Under the pieces are notes generated by a model. The model saw only the letters and a list, made by a program, of their open reading frames with translations, had not been told where the DNA came from and made no database searches. Shown here in pieces: positions 47,933-56,258 of a DNA stretch of 64,000 bases; position 1 is the first letter of the stretch; every line of letters starts with the position of its first letter. The position numbers and the translations under genes are program-made. Source of the stretch: Allomuricauda sp. CAU 1633 (GTDB lineage: Bacteria > Bacteroidota > Bacteroidia > Flavobacteriales > Flavobacteriaceae); assembly GCF_017313225.1 (NCBI RefSeq), contig NZ_JAFLNE010000002.1:955499-1019498 (forward strand). The letters run 5' to 3'.

Positions 47933-48175
47933 TTCAATGATCAATGAACAATAAACAAATCCCCAAATCAACAAACCCCTTCACCCAATTTTTAAGAATC
48001 AAGACCAAGTTCAAGACTCAAGAAACAAGAACAAAGAGAAAAGACCCAAGAAACTTCGTGCCAATTCGTGAGATTCGTGTCAGTAAACAATAAACAAATC
48101 CCCAAATCAACTAACCCTTCACCCTCAACCCTTCACCCTCAACCCATGACCTTATCAAAAACACAAACAATTTTC
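47933..48175. repeat. Low-complexity and dispersed-repeat spacer after ligA
   Basis: It consists of 7-bp units AACAATA/AACAAAT, the AAG-headed heptads AAGACTC AAGAAAC AAGAACA AAGAGAA AAGACCC (48012-48050), and copy 1 of the 34-bp triple-TTCGTG motif (48051-48084). An AACAAATCCCC / ACCCTTC tract follows. No gene or terminator visible. Confidence 0.85.
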
Positions 48176-48192
48176 ATATTTTAGGCAAGACT

Positions 48193-48501
48193 ATGACAAA
48201 TACACCCGAATCCTATCAATCCTTTCAGGAAACTTTAGGTAATGACCGACCTTCCAAAGATTGGCCAGAGGCACTTCAAGCCTTATGGCACGATGCAAAA
48301 GGGGATTGGGAAGCTTCGCACAATATTGCTCAGGACCTCCACACTACCATGGGCAGTTGGATTCACGCCTATCTCCATCGCAAAGAAGGGGACAAATGGA
48401 ATGCGGGTTATTGGTATAGACAAGCAGGCAAACCTTTTCCAGACTATTCGTTGGAGGAGGAACTAGAGGTATTGGTAAATTCAATTATCAATGTTCAATA
48501 A
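48193..48501 (+). CDS. Small conserved cytoplasmic protein of unknown function
   Basis: 102 residues, no signal or membrane segment. 'WPEALQALWHDAKGDWEASH', 'IAQDLHTTMGSWIHAYLHRK' and 'GDKWNAGYWYRQAGKPFPDY' form a compact, Trp- and His-rich sequence. Similar small proteins with the 'HAYLHRKEGD' and 'GYWYRxAGKPFP' blocks exist in several phyla, so it is a real family without a role I can name. It is an island inside the repeat-rich stretch; its last codons (INVQ) merge into the AACAATA-type repeat. Confidence 0.75.
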   Translation: MTNTPESYQSFQETLGNDRPSKDWPEALQALWHDAKGDWEASHNIAQDLHTTMGSWIHAYLHRKEGDKWNAGYWYRQAGKPFPDYSLEEELEVLVNSIINVQ

Positions 48502-49082
48502 ACAACTACCTAGGGACAAGCACCAAATTCCAAACATCCAACTATCCAATAATCAAGTGAGATTCTTCACTCGCGTTGCTTGTTCAGAATGACAATATCC
48601 AATGAACAAGTTCAAGAGCCAAGAAAAAAGAGAAAAGAGAAAAGAAACAAGAGGCAAGAAGCTTCGTGCTAATTCGTGAAATTCGTGTCAGTGGGCAGTA
48701 AACAATGAACAATGAACAATGAACAAATCCCCAAATCAACAAACCCAACACCCTTCACCCAATTTTTAAGAATCAAGACCAAGTTCAAGACTCAAGAAAA
48801 AAGAAAGAAGAACAAAGAGAAAAGACCCAAGAAACTTCGTGCTAATTCGTGAGATTCGTGTCAGTGGATAATAATCTGTCATCAGTAGGCAGTATCCAAT
48901 AATCAAGAGCAAGCTCAAGTATCAAGTTCAAGTAAGCCACCAACCACCATCAACCCTCAACCACCAACCAAATAACCAAATAACCCCCACCCATCAACCC
49001 ATACGGGACATCCATCAATTCATCCTTACAAGTTCTAAAAGGTTTTTGCTACTTACCCTATCGTAATCAAAAAAATAAAGTT
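48502..49082. repeat. Repeat-rich 580-bp spacer before the first BspA-like gene
   Basis: No gene is seen. Contents in order: a GTGAGATTCTTCACTCGC element with TTCAGAATGACAA (48556-48597); heptad purine tract; copy 2 of the 34-bp motif (48659-48692); AACAATG units (48706-48726); another heptad tract; copy 3 of the 34-bp motif (48832-48865); more AAG-headed units; an AACCACC/CAACC tract; then about 70 bp of ordinary AT-rich sequence that must hold the promoter of the lipoprotein gene. Confidence 0.85.
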
Positions 49083-50972
49083 ATGAAACAAAGAAAATTG
49101 CTGGCTCTAGCGCTTTTTGCTATGGCTTTTATGATTTCCTGTAGCAAGGATGATGGCCCACCAACGCCTGCAACACAGGCACCTACCATAAGCAGGTTTA
49201 CCCCCAACTATGGAACTGTGGACACGCAGTTTGAGATAATCGGGACGAATTTTAGCACCACACTCTCCAAGAACACCGTAAAGATTGGCAACGTCACCGC
49301 AACGGTATCAGCTGCCACCACCACCAAAATAACCACTAAGGTGCCCCAAGGCGCCATTACGGCCAAGGTAAGTGTTACCGTAGGGGGAAAGACCGCCACT
49401 TCCACTGATGATTTTACAGTGACACAGCCACAGGCCGCTAACAAGGCTCCTACCATTACAACAACGAATCTTTCGGTCACCGAAAATCTTCAAAGCGGTG
49501 CTGAAGTGGGCCAGGTGGTTGCCACCGACGATGATGGGGATGCCCTAACCTTTTCCATGAACGATGAATCCGGAACTTTTGTGATGGAAGCGGCCACTGG
49601 AAAAATAAGTTTGGGTGAGGGGAAAACCTTGGACTTTGAAACTACTCCCGAGTATACGGTAACTATAGGTGTTGCTGATGGAAAAGGAGGTTCGGACAGC
49701 AAGGACATTACCATCACCATAACCGATGTGGATGAAAGTCTGGCTGCAGACCCTACTTCATTTATTACCACTTGGACCACCCCTTCTGATAATTTTGAAT
49801 TGATTATCGGTACCAACAGTGAACTGAATTACGACTTTACTATTGATTGGGGCGATGGAACCGTGGAAAGCCTTTCTGAATTAACCGAAGACCCCTCCCA
49901 TATCTATGAAACAGAAGGCACCTATACCATAGCTATCAATGGGGTTTTTCCTGCCATACAAATGTATAGGTTTGAGGTAGATGAGTTGATACCATCCCAA
50001 CAAGCCTTAATTGGAATTGAACAATGGGGCGCCATATCTTGGGAAACATTCGCCAGTGCGTTTCAAAATTGTGTAAACCTTGCAGTATATAATGCAGAGG
50101 ATGTACCCAATTTGGCCAATGTGGCAGTTTTGACCAATATGTTTTATGGAGCAACTCTATTTAACGGAGATATTAGCGATTGGGATACAACAAATGTTAC
50201 CAACATGGGGGGAATGTTTGGTCTTGCCGAATCCTTTAACCAAGATATTTCCTTTAAAGAAGGCACAGGAAGTTGGAATACCTCTAACGTAACCAATATG
50301 GGTTCCATGTTTTTTAGAGCGACTTCCTTCAATCAAGACATTGGAAATTGGGACACTAGTGAAGTGACTGATATGAGTTTTATGTTTGTAGGGGTTACAG
50401 AATTTAACCACTACATAGGAGATTGGAACACCACTAAAGTTACAAGTATGGCAGCAATGTTTAACGATGCACATTCGTTCAATCAGGATATATCGTACAA
50501 ACAGGAAACGGATAGTTGGAATACATCCAATGTAACCAATATGGAGACGATGTTCTCTGTAGCAACATCCTTCAATCAAAACATTGGGAATTGGGATACT
50601 TCAAAGGTTACCAGAATGAATGCTATGTTTTATAGTGCAGAAAACTTTAACCAGGATCTTTCCAACTGGGACACCTCAAAAGTTACTATTATGATTTATA
50701 TGTTCAATGGAGCTGCTGCTTTTGAACAAAGTTTAGGCAATTGGAATATTAATGAGGTGGCTCTGATGGGAAATATGTTGGATAATTGCGGCATGTCTCC
50801 CCAAAACTATTCCGATACCTTGATCGGTTGGGCGGCAAACAATCCACCAAGCAATCAGAATTTTGGGGCGGAGGGGCTTCAATATCTGTGCATAGCCAGT
50901 GATGCTCGAGACGCATTGCTAAATTTAGGATGGGACATAACTGATGGTGACTTGGCAGAACTTTGCCCTTAA
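49083..50972 (+). CDS. BspA-like surface lipoprotein (IPT/TIG, cadherin-like, DUF285 repeats), paralog 1
   Basis: 629 residues. Lipobox 'FMISC' at 16-20 predicts a lipid-anchored protein. Domains in order: IPT/TIG (about 33-112, '[20 protein letters not shown]'); a cadherin-like repeat (about 122-218, '[15 protein letters not shown]', '[20 protein letters not shown]'); a PKD-like part (about 225-300, '[10 protein letters not shown]'); and DUF285 repeats (about 330-590) of the type '[20 protein letters not shown]', at least seven in series. Repeats of this kind are found in BspA-family adhesins and Mycoplasma surface proteins. No type IX C-terminal sorting domain is evident. Together with its paralog it probably acts in adhesion or recognition; that is inference. 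Confidence 0.88.
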   Translation: MKQRKLLALALFAMAFMISCSKDDGPPTPATQAPTISRFTPNYGTVDTQFEIIGTNFSTTLSKNTVKIGNVTATVSAATTTKITTKVPQGAITAKVSVTVGGKTATSTDDFTVTQPQAANKAPTITTTNLSVTENLQSGAEVGQVVATDDDGDALTFSMNDESGTFVMEAATGKISLGEGKTLDFETTPEYTVTIGVADGKGGSDSKDITITITDVDESLAADPTSFITTWTTPSDNFELIIGTNSELNYDFTIDWGDGTVESLSELTEDPSHIYETEGTYTIAINGVFPAIQMYRFEVDELIPSQQALIGIEQWGAISWETFASAFQNCVNLAVYNAEDVPNLANVAVLTNMFYGATLFNGDISDWDTTNVTNMGGMFGLAESFNQDISFKEGTGSWNTSNVTNMGSMFFRATSFNQDIGNWDTSEVTDMSFMFVGVTEFNHYIGDWNTTKVTSMAAMFNDAHSFNQDISYKQETDSWNTSNVTNMETMFSVATSFNQNIGNWDTSKVTRMNAMFYSAENFNQDLSNWDTSKVTIMIYMFNGAAAFEQSLGNWNINEVALMGNMLDNCGMSPQNYSDTLIGWAANNPPSNQNFGAEGLQYLCIASDARDALLNLGWDITDGDLAELCP

Positions 50973-50997
50973 ATTAATATCATCAAAATTTAAAAGG

Positions 50998-51030
50998 CAC
51001 CGCAGGGACATTGGTTTTTGCGGTGTTTTT
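50998..51030 (+). terminator. Terminator of the first BspA-like gene
   Basis: CACCGCA (50998-51004) and TGCGGTG (51019-51025) pair around a 14-nt loop and are followed by five T. Directly after it the repeat-rich spacer begins. Confidence 0.85.
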
Positions 51031-51780
51031 AATTCCCCTTTTGAGAGGGGCTAGGGGTGTGTCAATAACCAAGTGTCAAGTTCAAGAGTCAAGTTCAATA
51101 ACGAATAACAAATAATCAAAAACCAAGTATCAAAGTATCATTTCGAAATGAGATGCAGCCCATCGATTGAGAAATCTGTTTTTCAAGACTCAAGAAAAAA
51201 GAACAAAGAGAAAAGACCCAAGAAACTTCGTGCCAATTCGTGAGATTCGTGTCAGTAAACAATGAACAAATCCCCAAATCAACAAACCCTTCACCCTTCA
51301 CCCAATTTTAAGAATCAAGACCAAGTTCAAGACTCAAGAAAAAAGAGCCAAGAAACAAGAACAAAGAAAAAAGACCCAAGAAACTTCGTGCCAATTCGTG
51401 AGATTCGTGTCAGTTGACAGTAAGCAGTAGGCAGTGTTCAAGGGTCAAGAGCAAGTTCAAATATCAAGTGAGATTCTTCACTCGCCCCTTCGACTCCGCT
51501 CAGGTTAACAGCTCAGAATGACAATATCCAATGAACAAGTGCAAGACTCAAGAAACAAGAACAAAGAGAAAAGACCCAAGAAACTTCGTGCCAATTCGTG
51601 AGATTCGTGTCAGTAAACAATAAACAAATCCCCAAATCAACAAACCCATCAACCATCAACCATCAACCATCAACCATCAACCATCAACCATCAACAAATA
51701 ACCCAATAACCTCCACCCATCAACCCAAAAATAGCATCCGTCAGATCGCGCACAAAAGTCCGCCCGGGTTTTGGGAAATT
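51031..51780. repeat. Repeat-rich 750-bp spacer between the two BspA-like genes
   Basis: No gene. Contents: palindrome CCCCTTTTGAGAGGGG with CTAGGGGTG (51035-51061); heptad tracts; a fragment TCATTTCGAAATGAG...TTGAGAAATCT (51137-51177); copies 4, 5 and 6 of the 34-bp triple-TTCGTG motif (51223-51256, 51381-51414, 51581-51614), each in a larger near-identical unit; a GTGAGATTCTTCACTCGC element (about 51468-51524); and seven perfect CATCAAC heptads (51647-51695). Much of it can be read as a frame (51598-51807) joined to the lipoprotein, but that is repeat sequence. Confidence 0.88.
51647..51695. repeat. Seven perfect tandem CATCAAC heptamers
   Basis: Seven identical 7-bp units in a row, 113 bp upstream of the ATG of the second BspA-like gene. 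A perfect array of this kind is prone to gain or loss of units. Confidence 0.95.
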
Positions 51781-51807
51781 GTGGCTTTAACCTATAATAT
51801 TATAAAG

Positions 51808-53883
51808 ATGAAACAAAAAAAATTGTTAGTTCTGGCCCTTTTAGCTTTGGGCCTTGTAATTTCATGTAGTAAGGACGATGGTCCATCGACCCCTGTGACA
51901 CCTGCACCCACCATAACAGGTTTATCGAAAACCTCTGGGCCCGTGGGCACAGTATTCGATATAAATGGTACCAACTTTAGCACCACGGCCTCCAAGAACA
52001 CTGTAAAGATCGGTACCGTCACTGCTACCGTATCCGCGGCTACGGCCACCAAGATCACCACCTCGGTGCCCCAAGGGGCCACTACCAACAAGGTAAGTGT
52101 TACCGTAGGGGGAAAGACCGCCACGTCCACAGGAAATTTCACCGTGACCCAGTCACAGACCGGCAACACGAATCCTACCATTGGTACAACAGAGCTTTCA
52201 GCTGATGAGGACCTGCAGGGCGGGGGTGAAGTAGGTACGGTGCTCGCAGCCGATATCGATCAAGATCCCCTTACCTTCTCCATGACCGATGAAGCCGGAA
52301 TATTTGTAATAGGTGCTACCACAGGGACAATAAACCTAGACGAAGGCAAGACCCTGGACTTTGAGACCACTCCCGAGTATATCGTGACCGTTGGTGTTTC
52401 CGATGGCAAGGGCGGTACCGCCAGCCAGTTGATCACCATTAACGTGACCGATGTGGACGAAGTCCCCGCTATAAGCGACCAAGGCTTTGATGCCGCAGAG
52501 GATATTACGGATGCGGACGAGATCGGTACCGTAGTGGCTACAGATCCTGAAGGTACCGCACTGGAATTTGATATTATAGTAGATGACAGTGGCCTGTTTG
52601 AAATTGACAATAACGGTGTGTTGAGCCTATTGGCCGGCAAGACGCTGGACTTTGAGACCGACACCGAACACATGCTTACCGTGGAGGTGACCGATGGCAC
52701 CACCGAACCCGTTACCGCAGAGATCACCATAACCGTGACGGATGTTATTGAAACCCTGGCCGAAGACCCTGAATCTTTTGTGACCACTTGGACCACCGGG
52801 GCCGATATGGAGGATGTTGCATTTGGACTTGATCCCTTTGCGGGCAACTATGATTTCCAGATTGACTGGGGGGACGGAACCATTGAAAATTGGAGCAATG
52901 CCAACCTGCAAAGCACGCTGCTTACGCATCCGTACGAAACTGCGGACACCTATACCGTTGCTATAAAAGGAGCGTTTCCTAGCATAAATATGACCGTAAT
53001 GGGAAGTACGCCCGATAAACTGGCAACTATTGAGCAGTGGGGCGCCATTGTATGGAAAACCATGAACCATGCTTTTGAAGGCTGTGGTAATATGGTGTAC
53101 AACGCTACGGACGTGCCCGATCTATCCAACGTGACCAATCTATCAGGTATGTTTGCAGAAACTGATGCCTTCAATGGTGATCTTAGCGGTTGGGATGTAA
53201 GCACCGTGACAGATATGTCAAGGATGTTTTATATCGCTACTGCTTTCAACGGGGACATAAGCAATTGGGATGTGAGCACTGTGGCAGATATGTCATATAT
53301 GTTCAGGGCAGCTGTAGTCTTCAATGGGGACCTTAGTGGCTGGGATGTGAGCAATGTCACCGATATGGGGGACATGTTCAAATTTGCTGACTCTTTTGAA
53401 GGTACGGGCCTTAGCAGCTGGAACACGGGAAGTGTCACTAGGATGAGCGGTATGTTTTATTCTGCCACTAACTTCAATGGGGACCTTAGTGGTTGGGATG
53501 TAAGCAATGTCACCTCTATGTCAGGCATGTTGACTTCTGCAGTTTCATTTAACGCTCCCATAGGGGATTGGGATGTAAGCAATGTTACAGACATGCAAGA
53601 GATGTTCTTCGACGCTTCTAACTTTAATAGAGACCTTGGCGGGTGGAACATTAGTAGTGTTACCAATATGGCAACTATGCTCACCGGTTCAGGGCTTTCC
53701 AGTCAGAACTATAGCAACACCTTGATCGGTTGGGCCAACCCCAGTGCCCCACAAGGTATCTCTTTAGACGCTCTTGGGGTTCAATATTGTGATAATATAT
53801 CCACAGGTTTGGCACTTACCTTTTTGACCAATGATAGAGGTTGGACCATATCTGATGGCGGTATTGATGTCAATTGCAATTGA
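51808..53883 (+). CDS. BspA-like surface lipoprotein (IPT/TIG, two cadherin-like, DUF285 repeats), paralog 2
   Basis: 691 residues from the ATG at 51808, where 'MKQKKLLVLALLALGLVISC' is a lipoprotein signal (Cys20) matching the paralog upstream. The frame is open 70 codons further up, but those codons are tandem repeats. IPT/TIG about 33-112, two cadherin-like repeats about 120-315 (the second, 'FDAAEDITDADEIGTVVATD', is absent from paralog 1), a PKD-like part with 'DFQIDWGDGTIENW', then DUF285 repeats such as 'FNGDLSGWDVSNVTDMGDMF'. The IPT-coding DNA is nearly identical to paralog 1 over at least one run of 35 bp. Likely an adhesin-type surface protein; inference from domains only. Confidence 0.88.
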   Translation: MKQKKLLVLALLALGLVISCSKDDGPSTPVTPAPTITGLSKTSGPVGTVFDINGTNFSTTASKNTVKIGTVTATVSAATATKITTSVPQGATTNKVSVTVGGKTATSTGNFTVTQSQTGNTNPTIGTTELSADEDLQGGGEVGTVLAADIDQDPLTFSMTDEAGIFVIGATTGTINLDEGKTLDFETTPEYIVTVGVSDGKGGTASQLITINVTDVDEVPAISDQGFDAAEDITDADEIGTVVATDPEGTALEFDIIVDDSGLFEIDNNGVLSLLAGKTLDFETDTEHMLTVEVTDGTTEPVTAEITITVTDVIETLAEDPESFVTTWTTGADMEDVAFGLDPFAGNYDFQIDWGDGTIENWSNANLQSTLLTHPYETADTYTVAIKGAFPSINMTVMGSTPDKLATIEQWGAIVWKTMNHAFEGCGNMVYNATDVPDLSNVTNLSGMFAETDAFNGDLSGWDVSTVTDMSRMFYIATAFNGDISNWDVSTVADMSYMFRAAVVFNGDLSGWDVSNVTDMGDMFKFADSFEGTGLSSWNTGSVTRMSGMFYSATNFNGDLSGWDVSNVTSMSGMLTSAVSFNAPIGDWDVSNVTDMQEMFFDASNFNRDLGGWNISSVTNMATMLTGSGLSSQNYSNTLIGWANPSAPQGISLDALGVQYCDNISTGLALTFLTNDRGWTISDGGIDVNCN

Positions 53884-53940
53884 TTAGGGTTTTGGCTATA
53901 TTGTTATATATATTTAAGCTATACCTACACCCATGTACTG

Positions 53941-53979
53941 CACCGGGAGGCGTCTTTTTGGCCCTCTCGGTGTTTTTTT
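53941..53979 (+). terminator. Terminator of the second BspA-like gene
   Basis: CACCGGGAGG and CCTCTCGGTG (one G-T pair) form a 10-bp stem, followed by seven T. A new repeat tract begins directly after it. Confidence 0.88.
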
Positions 53980-53982
53980 GTT

Positions 53983-54240
53983 TAAGGAGACAGGAGACAG
54001 GAGACAGGAGCAAGTTCAAGTGCAAGACTCAAGAAAAAAGAGCAAAGACAAAAGACTCAGAAAACTTCGTGCAAATTCGTGAAATTCGTGTCAGTGGGCA
54101 CTAAACAATGAACAAATCCCCAAATCAACAAACCCTTCTCCCTTTACCCTTCTCCCAATAACCCAATAACCAAGTATCAAGAGCAAGTTCAATGACTCAA
54201 TAACAATTTTGAGCTTGTTTCTTGAATTTGATTTTTGAAC
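53983..54240. repeat. Repeat-rich spacer after the second BspA-like gene
   Basis: AGGAGAC units (about 53985-54010), AAG-headed heptads, copy 7 of the 34-bp motif (54062-54095), AACAATG/AACAAATCCCC and CAATAACC tracts, then CTTGAA-type 6-bp units up to the stop of the leftward phosphoesterase gene. No gene seen. Confidence 0.85.
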
Positions 54241-54252
54241 TTTCCGCAGGAA

Positions 54253-55164
54253 TTAAACCGAAATACTCACCCCATTGGCCGATGCGTTCTTGTCAGTATC
54301 AAAATAGAAATCAATTCGGCCGAGGTTAAGTCCATAGCATCCTACTTGGTTCACCAGCACAGAATCCCCATTTTTGTTGATGCGCACATCCGGTTTTTCC
54401 AAAAACGTATGCGTATGTCCGCCAATAATCAAGTTGGTATGGTAGGTCTGCTGTGCCAATTGCGTATCCGAAGGCCGTTGTGGGTTTTCATAATCGTACC
54501 CCAAATGCGAAAGACAGACAATAAGGTCGCACTGTTCCTCTTCCTTCAATTGGCGTTCCATATCCAAAGCGATCTCAAAAGGGTCTAAATATTGGGTTTC
54601 CTTGTACAATCGTTTGGTCACGAGACCATCCAGCGCAATCCCAAGACCGTAGACGCCAATTCTGATGCCATCCACTAGATAAATTTTGAAAGGTTTTACA
54701 TAACCCTCCATCACGGTGTTGGAAAAATCATAATTGGCGGAAATCATCTCAAAGGTGGCATGTGGCATTTGCGCCAACAGGCCATCAATGCCATTATCAA
54801 AATCGTGGTTACCAATGGTGCTGGCATCATAATTGAGTTTGCTCATCAGCTTAAACTCCAGTTCCCCGCCATAAAAATTGAAGTAGGGCGTACCCTGAAA
54901 GATGTCCCCGGCATCAAAAAGCAAGGTGTTAGGGTTCTCATTTCGAATTTGACTCACTAAGGAAGCTCTTCGGGCAATCCCACCCAAATTAGGGTATTGG
55001 GAGTGTGAGGCTGGAAACGGGTCTATATGGCTGTGCACATCGTTGGTGTGCAAGATGGTCAACTTTTTGGTCCCCAAACCCGAGCAGGAGGTGAGGCTGA
55101 GTCCGCCCAAGCCGACCAAGGTTGAGGCTGCTGCCGTATTCGTTATAAAATCTCTTCGCTTCAT
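54253..55164 (-). CDS. Metallophosphatase half of a split 5'-nucleotidase
   Basis: 303 residues. The N-terminus 'MKRRDFITNTAAASTLVGLG' has a twin-arginine motif and 'SLTSC' a lipobox-like end, so it is probably exported folded with its metals. The calcineurin-like domain is complete: 'LTILHTNDVHSHIDPF', 'LLFDAGDIFQGTPYFNF', 'STIGNHDFDNGIDGL', 'IVCLSHLGYDYENP' and 'LIIGGHTHTFLEKPD' give the two-metal site. UshA-type nucleotidases join this to a C-terminal substrate domain; here that domain is a separate gene on the right (55431-56198). Nucleotide salvage in the periplasm is the expected role. Confidence 0.9.
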   Translation of the reverse strand: MKRRDFITNTAAASTLVGLGGLSLTSCSGLGTKKLTILHTNDVHSHIDPFPASHSQYPNLGGIARRASLVSQIRNENPNTLLFDAGDIFQGTPYFNFYGGELEFKLMSKLNYDASTIGNHDFDNGIDGLLAQMPHATFEMISANYDFSNTVMEGYVKPFKIYLVDGIRIGVYGLGIALDGLVTKRLYKETQYLDPFEIALDMERQLKEEEQCDLIVCLSHLGYDYENPQRPSDTQLAQQTYHTNLIIGGHTHTFLEKPDVRINKNGDSVLVNQVGCYGLNLGRIDFYFDTDKNASANGVSISV

Positions 55165-55270
55165 CTGTTTGAAATTTTTTGATTCTGAATCTTCAAAAAA
55201 CTTGAATGCATTCAGGAACCTGCCTTAATTTTAATTGTTTTCACACGCACCCCATTTTGAAGGGAAAATT

Positions 55271-55389
55271 CGTCAGTTCGAGTTCGTTTTCGCAACAGCG
55301 TGGCGAAAATGAGTATCGAGAATAGAATTTTCCTTAAAGCAACCACATTCTCGATACTAAATTTTTGCAAAGTTTCACTCGAATTGACG
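55271..55389. repeat. 119-bp interspersed palindromic element, copy 2
   Basis: Outer arms CGTCAGTTCGAGT (55271-55283) and ACTCGAATTGACG pair with one mismatch, ending at 55389. Inner arms AGTATCGAGAAT (55312-55323) and ATTCTCGATACT (55347-55358) pair perfectly. Same length and arms as 19004-19122, same orientation. It sits between the two parts of the split nucleotidase, where a spurious 72-codon frame is open. Confidence 0.9.
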
Positions 55390-55430
55390 GTTTTCAAATT
55401 TGGTACGGTGAATAAGTATGTTCGTTTCAT

Positions 55431-56198
55431 CTAATTCAATTGAATAAAGCGGTCATCCACCGCAGCTTTCAGGGTATCCACTTTTTTGAAATGATCTATG
55501 ATGGCATTTCGCAATAGATAATCAATATGTGTGGTTGAAAGGGTATCTTTAAAAAAACCAATGCTTGGGCCGCCCTGTACCAAATAATCCGAAGTACCCA
55601 CAAAATAGGTGCGGTTTTCATCAAATGGCTCTCCTTGAATGTTAACGGATTCCAAGGAACCGTTCTTGTCCAACACAATTTGCATGCCTGCAATAGGGTG
55701 TACTCGGCTTGCCGTACTAAGAAAACCGATGAGTTCCCGAACGGCAGTACCGCTCATTTCCACAATGGCGATGTAATTTTCAAACGGCATGACTTCGTAG
55801 GCGTTTCGGGCGGTAACCTTGCCAGCGGAAATAATGGATCGCACCCCTCCATAATTAAGTACCACAAAGTCCAAATCGTTCCCGGTACGGGATTTAAAAA
55901 TGGGTGAAGCTTCCTCAAGGACAATATCGGCCATAAGGTTGCCCATGGAAGTATTGCGGGCGCCATCATCCAACAAAAAAGGTTTTGGGGCATAAGCTAA
56001 AGTGCTGTCCAATACCTCATTTATTCGATTTCGGAAGGGTTCCACAAAGTTGGAGATGGAGTCAACTTCCTCTAGAGAGGTATCTATGGGAACTTGCGCA
56101 CCATCAATTTTGGAGAGTGTTCCGGTTTCCTGTTTGCAGGAAAATAAAAAACAAAGCGTTGTAAATACAACAAATTGTTTGAATTTTAAACCAATCAC
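55431..56198 (-). CDS. 5'-nucleotidase C-terminal-domain lipoprotein
   Basis: 255 residues from a GTG at 56198, giving a 21-residue lipoprotein signal ending 'CFLFSC'. The frame extends to 56279 and an ATG at 56252 would add an odd 18-residue head, so the GTG is preferred but uncertain. The body is the 5_nucleotid_C substrate-binding domain: 'LLDDGARNTSMGNLMADIVL', 'VVLNYGGVRSIISAGKVTAR', 'YEVMPFENYIAIVEMSGTAV' and 'YLVQGGPSIGFF'. The catalytic metallophosphatase is the next leftward gene, after the 119-bp repeat. The two probably work together. Confidence 0.88.
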   Translation of the reverse strand: MIGLKFKQFVVFTTLCFLFSCKQETGTLSKIDGAQVPIDTSLEEVDSISNFVEPFRNRINEVLDSTLAYAPKPFLLDDGARNTSMGNLMADIVLEEASPIFKSRTGNDLDFVVLNYGGVRSIISAGKVTARNAYEVMPFENYIAIVEMSGTAVRELIGFLSTASRVHPIAGMQIVLDKNGSLESVNIQGEPFDENRTYFVGTSDYLVQGGPSIGFFKDTLSTTHIDYLLRNAIIDHFKKVDTLKAAVDDRFIQLN

Positions 56199-56208
56199 GT
56201 GCGTATCT

Positions 56209-56241
56209 TTGTTAAGTATCTTGGTAGAATATTTACCTTTG
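56209..56241 (+). promoter_or_regulatory. Promoter of the DUF6913-dapA operon (TTG-22-TACCTTTG)
   Basis: TTG at 56209-56211 and TACCTTTG at 56234-56241 are 22 nt apart, fitting the flavobacterial consensus. The box ends 5 nt before an in-frame ATG at 56247 and 17 nt before the one at 56259. Confidence 0.55.
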
Positions 56242-56258
56242 TAAAAATGCATAAAAAT

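Noticed and set aside
51598..51807. N-terminal extension of 70 codons on the second BspA-like gene
   Set aside because: The extension is encoded by tandem CATCAAC and other repeats; the ATG at 51808 gives a lipoprotein signal nearly identical to that of the paralog.
53874..54104. 76-codon frame overlapping the end of the second BspA-like gene
   Set aside because: It runs through a terminator and low-complexity heptads; the apparent protein is the translation of the dispersed repeats.
55212..55430. 72-codon leftward frame between the nucleotidase genes
   Set aside because: It is read through the 119-bp palindromic element; no conserved protein features and composition as expected for repeat DNA.
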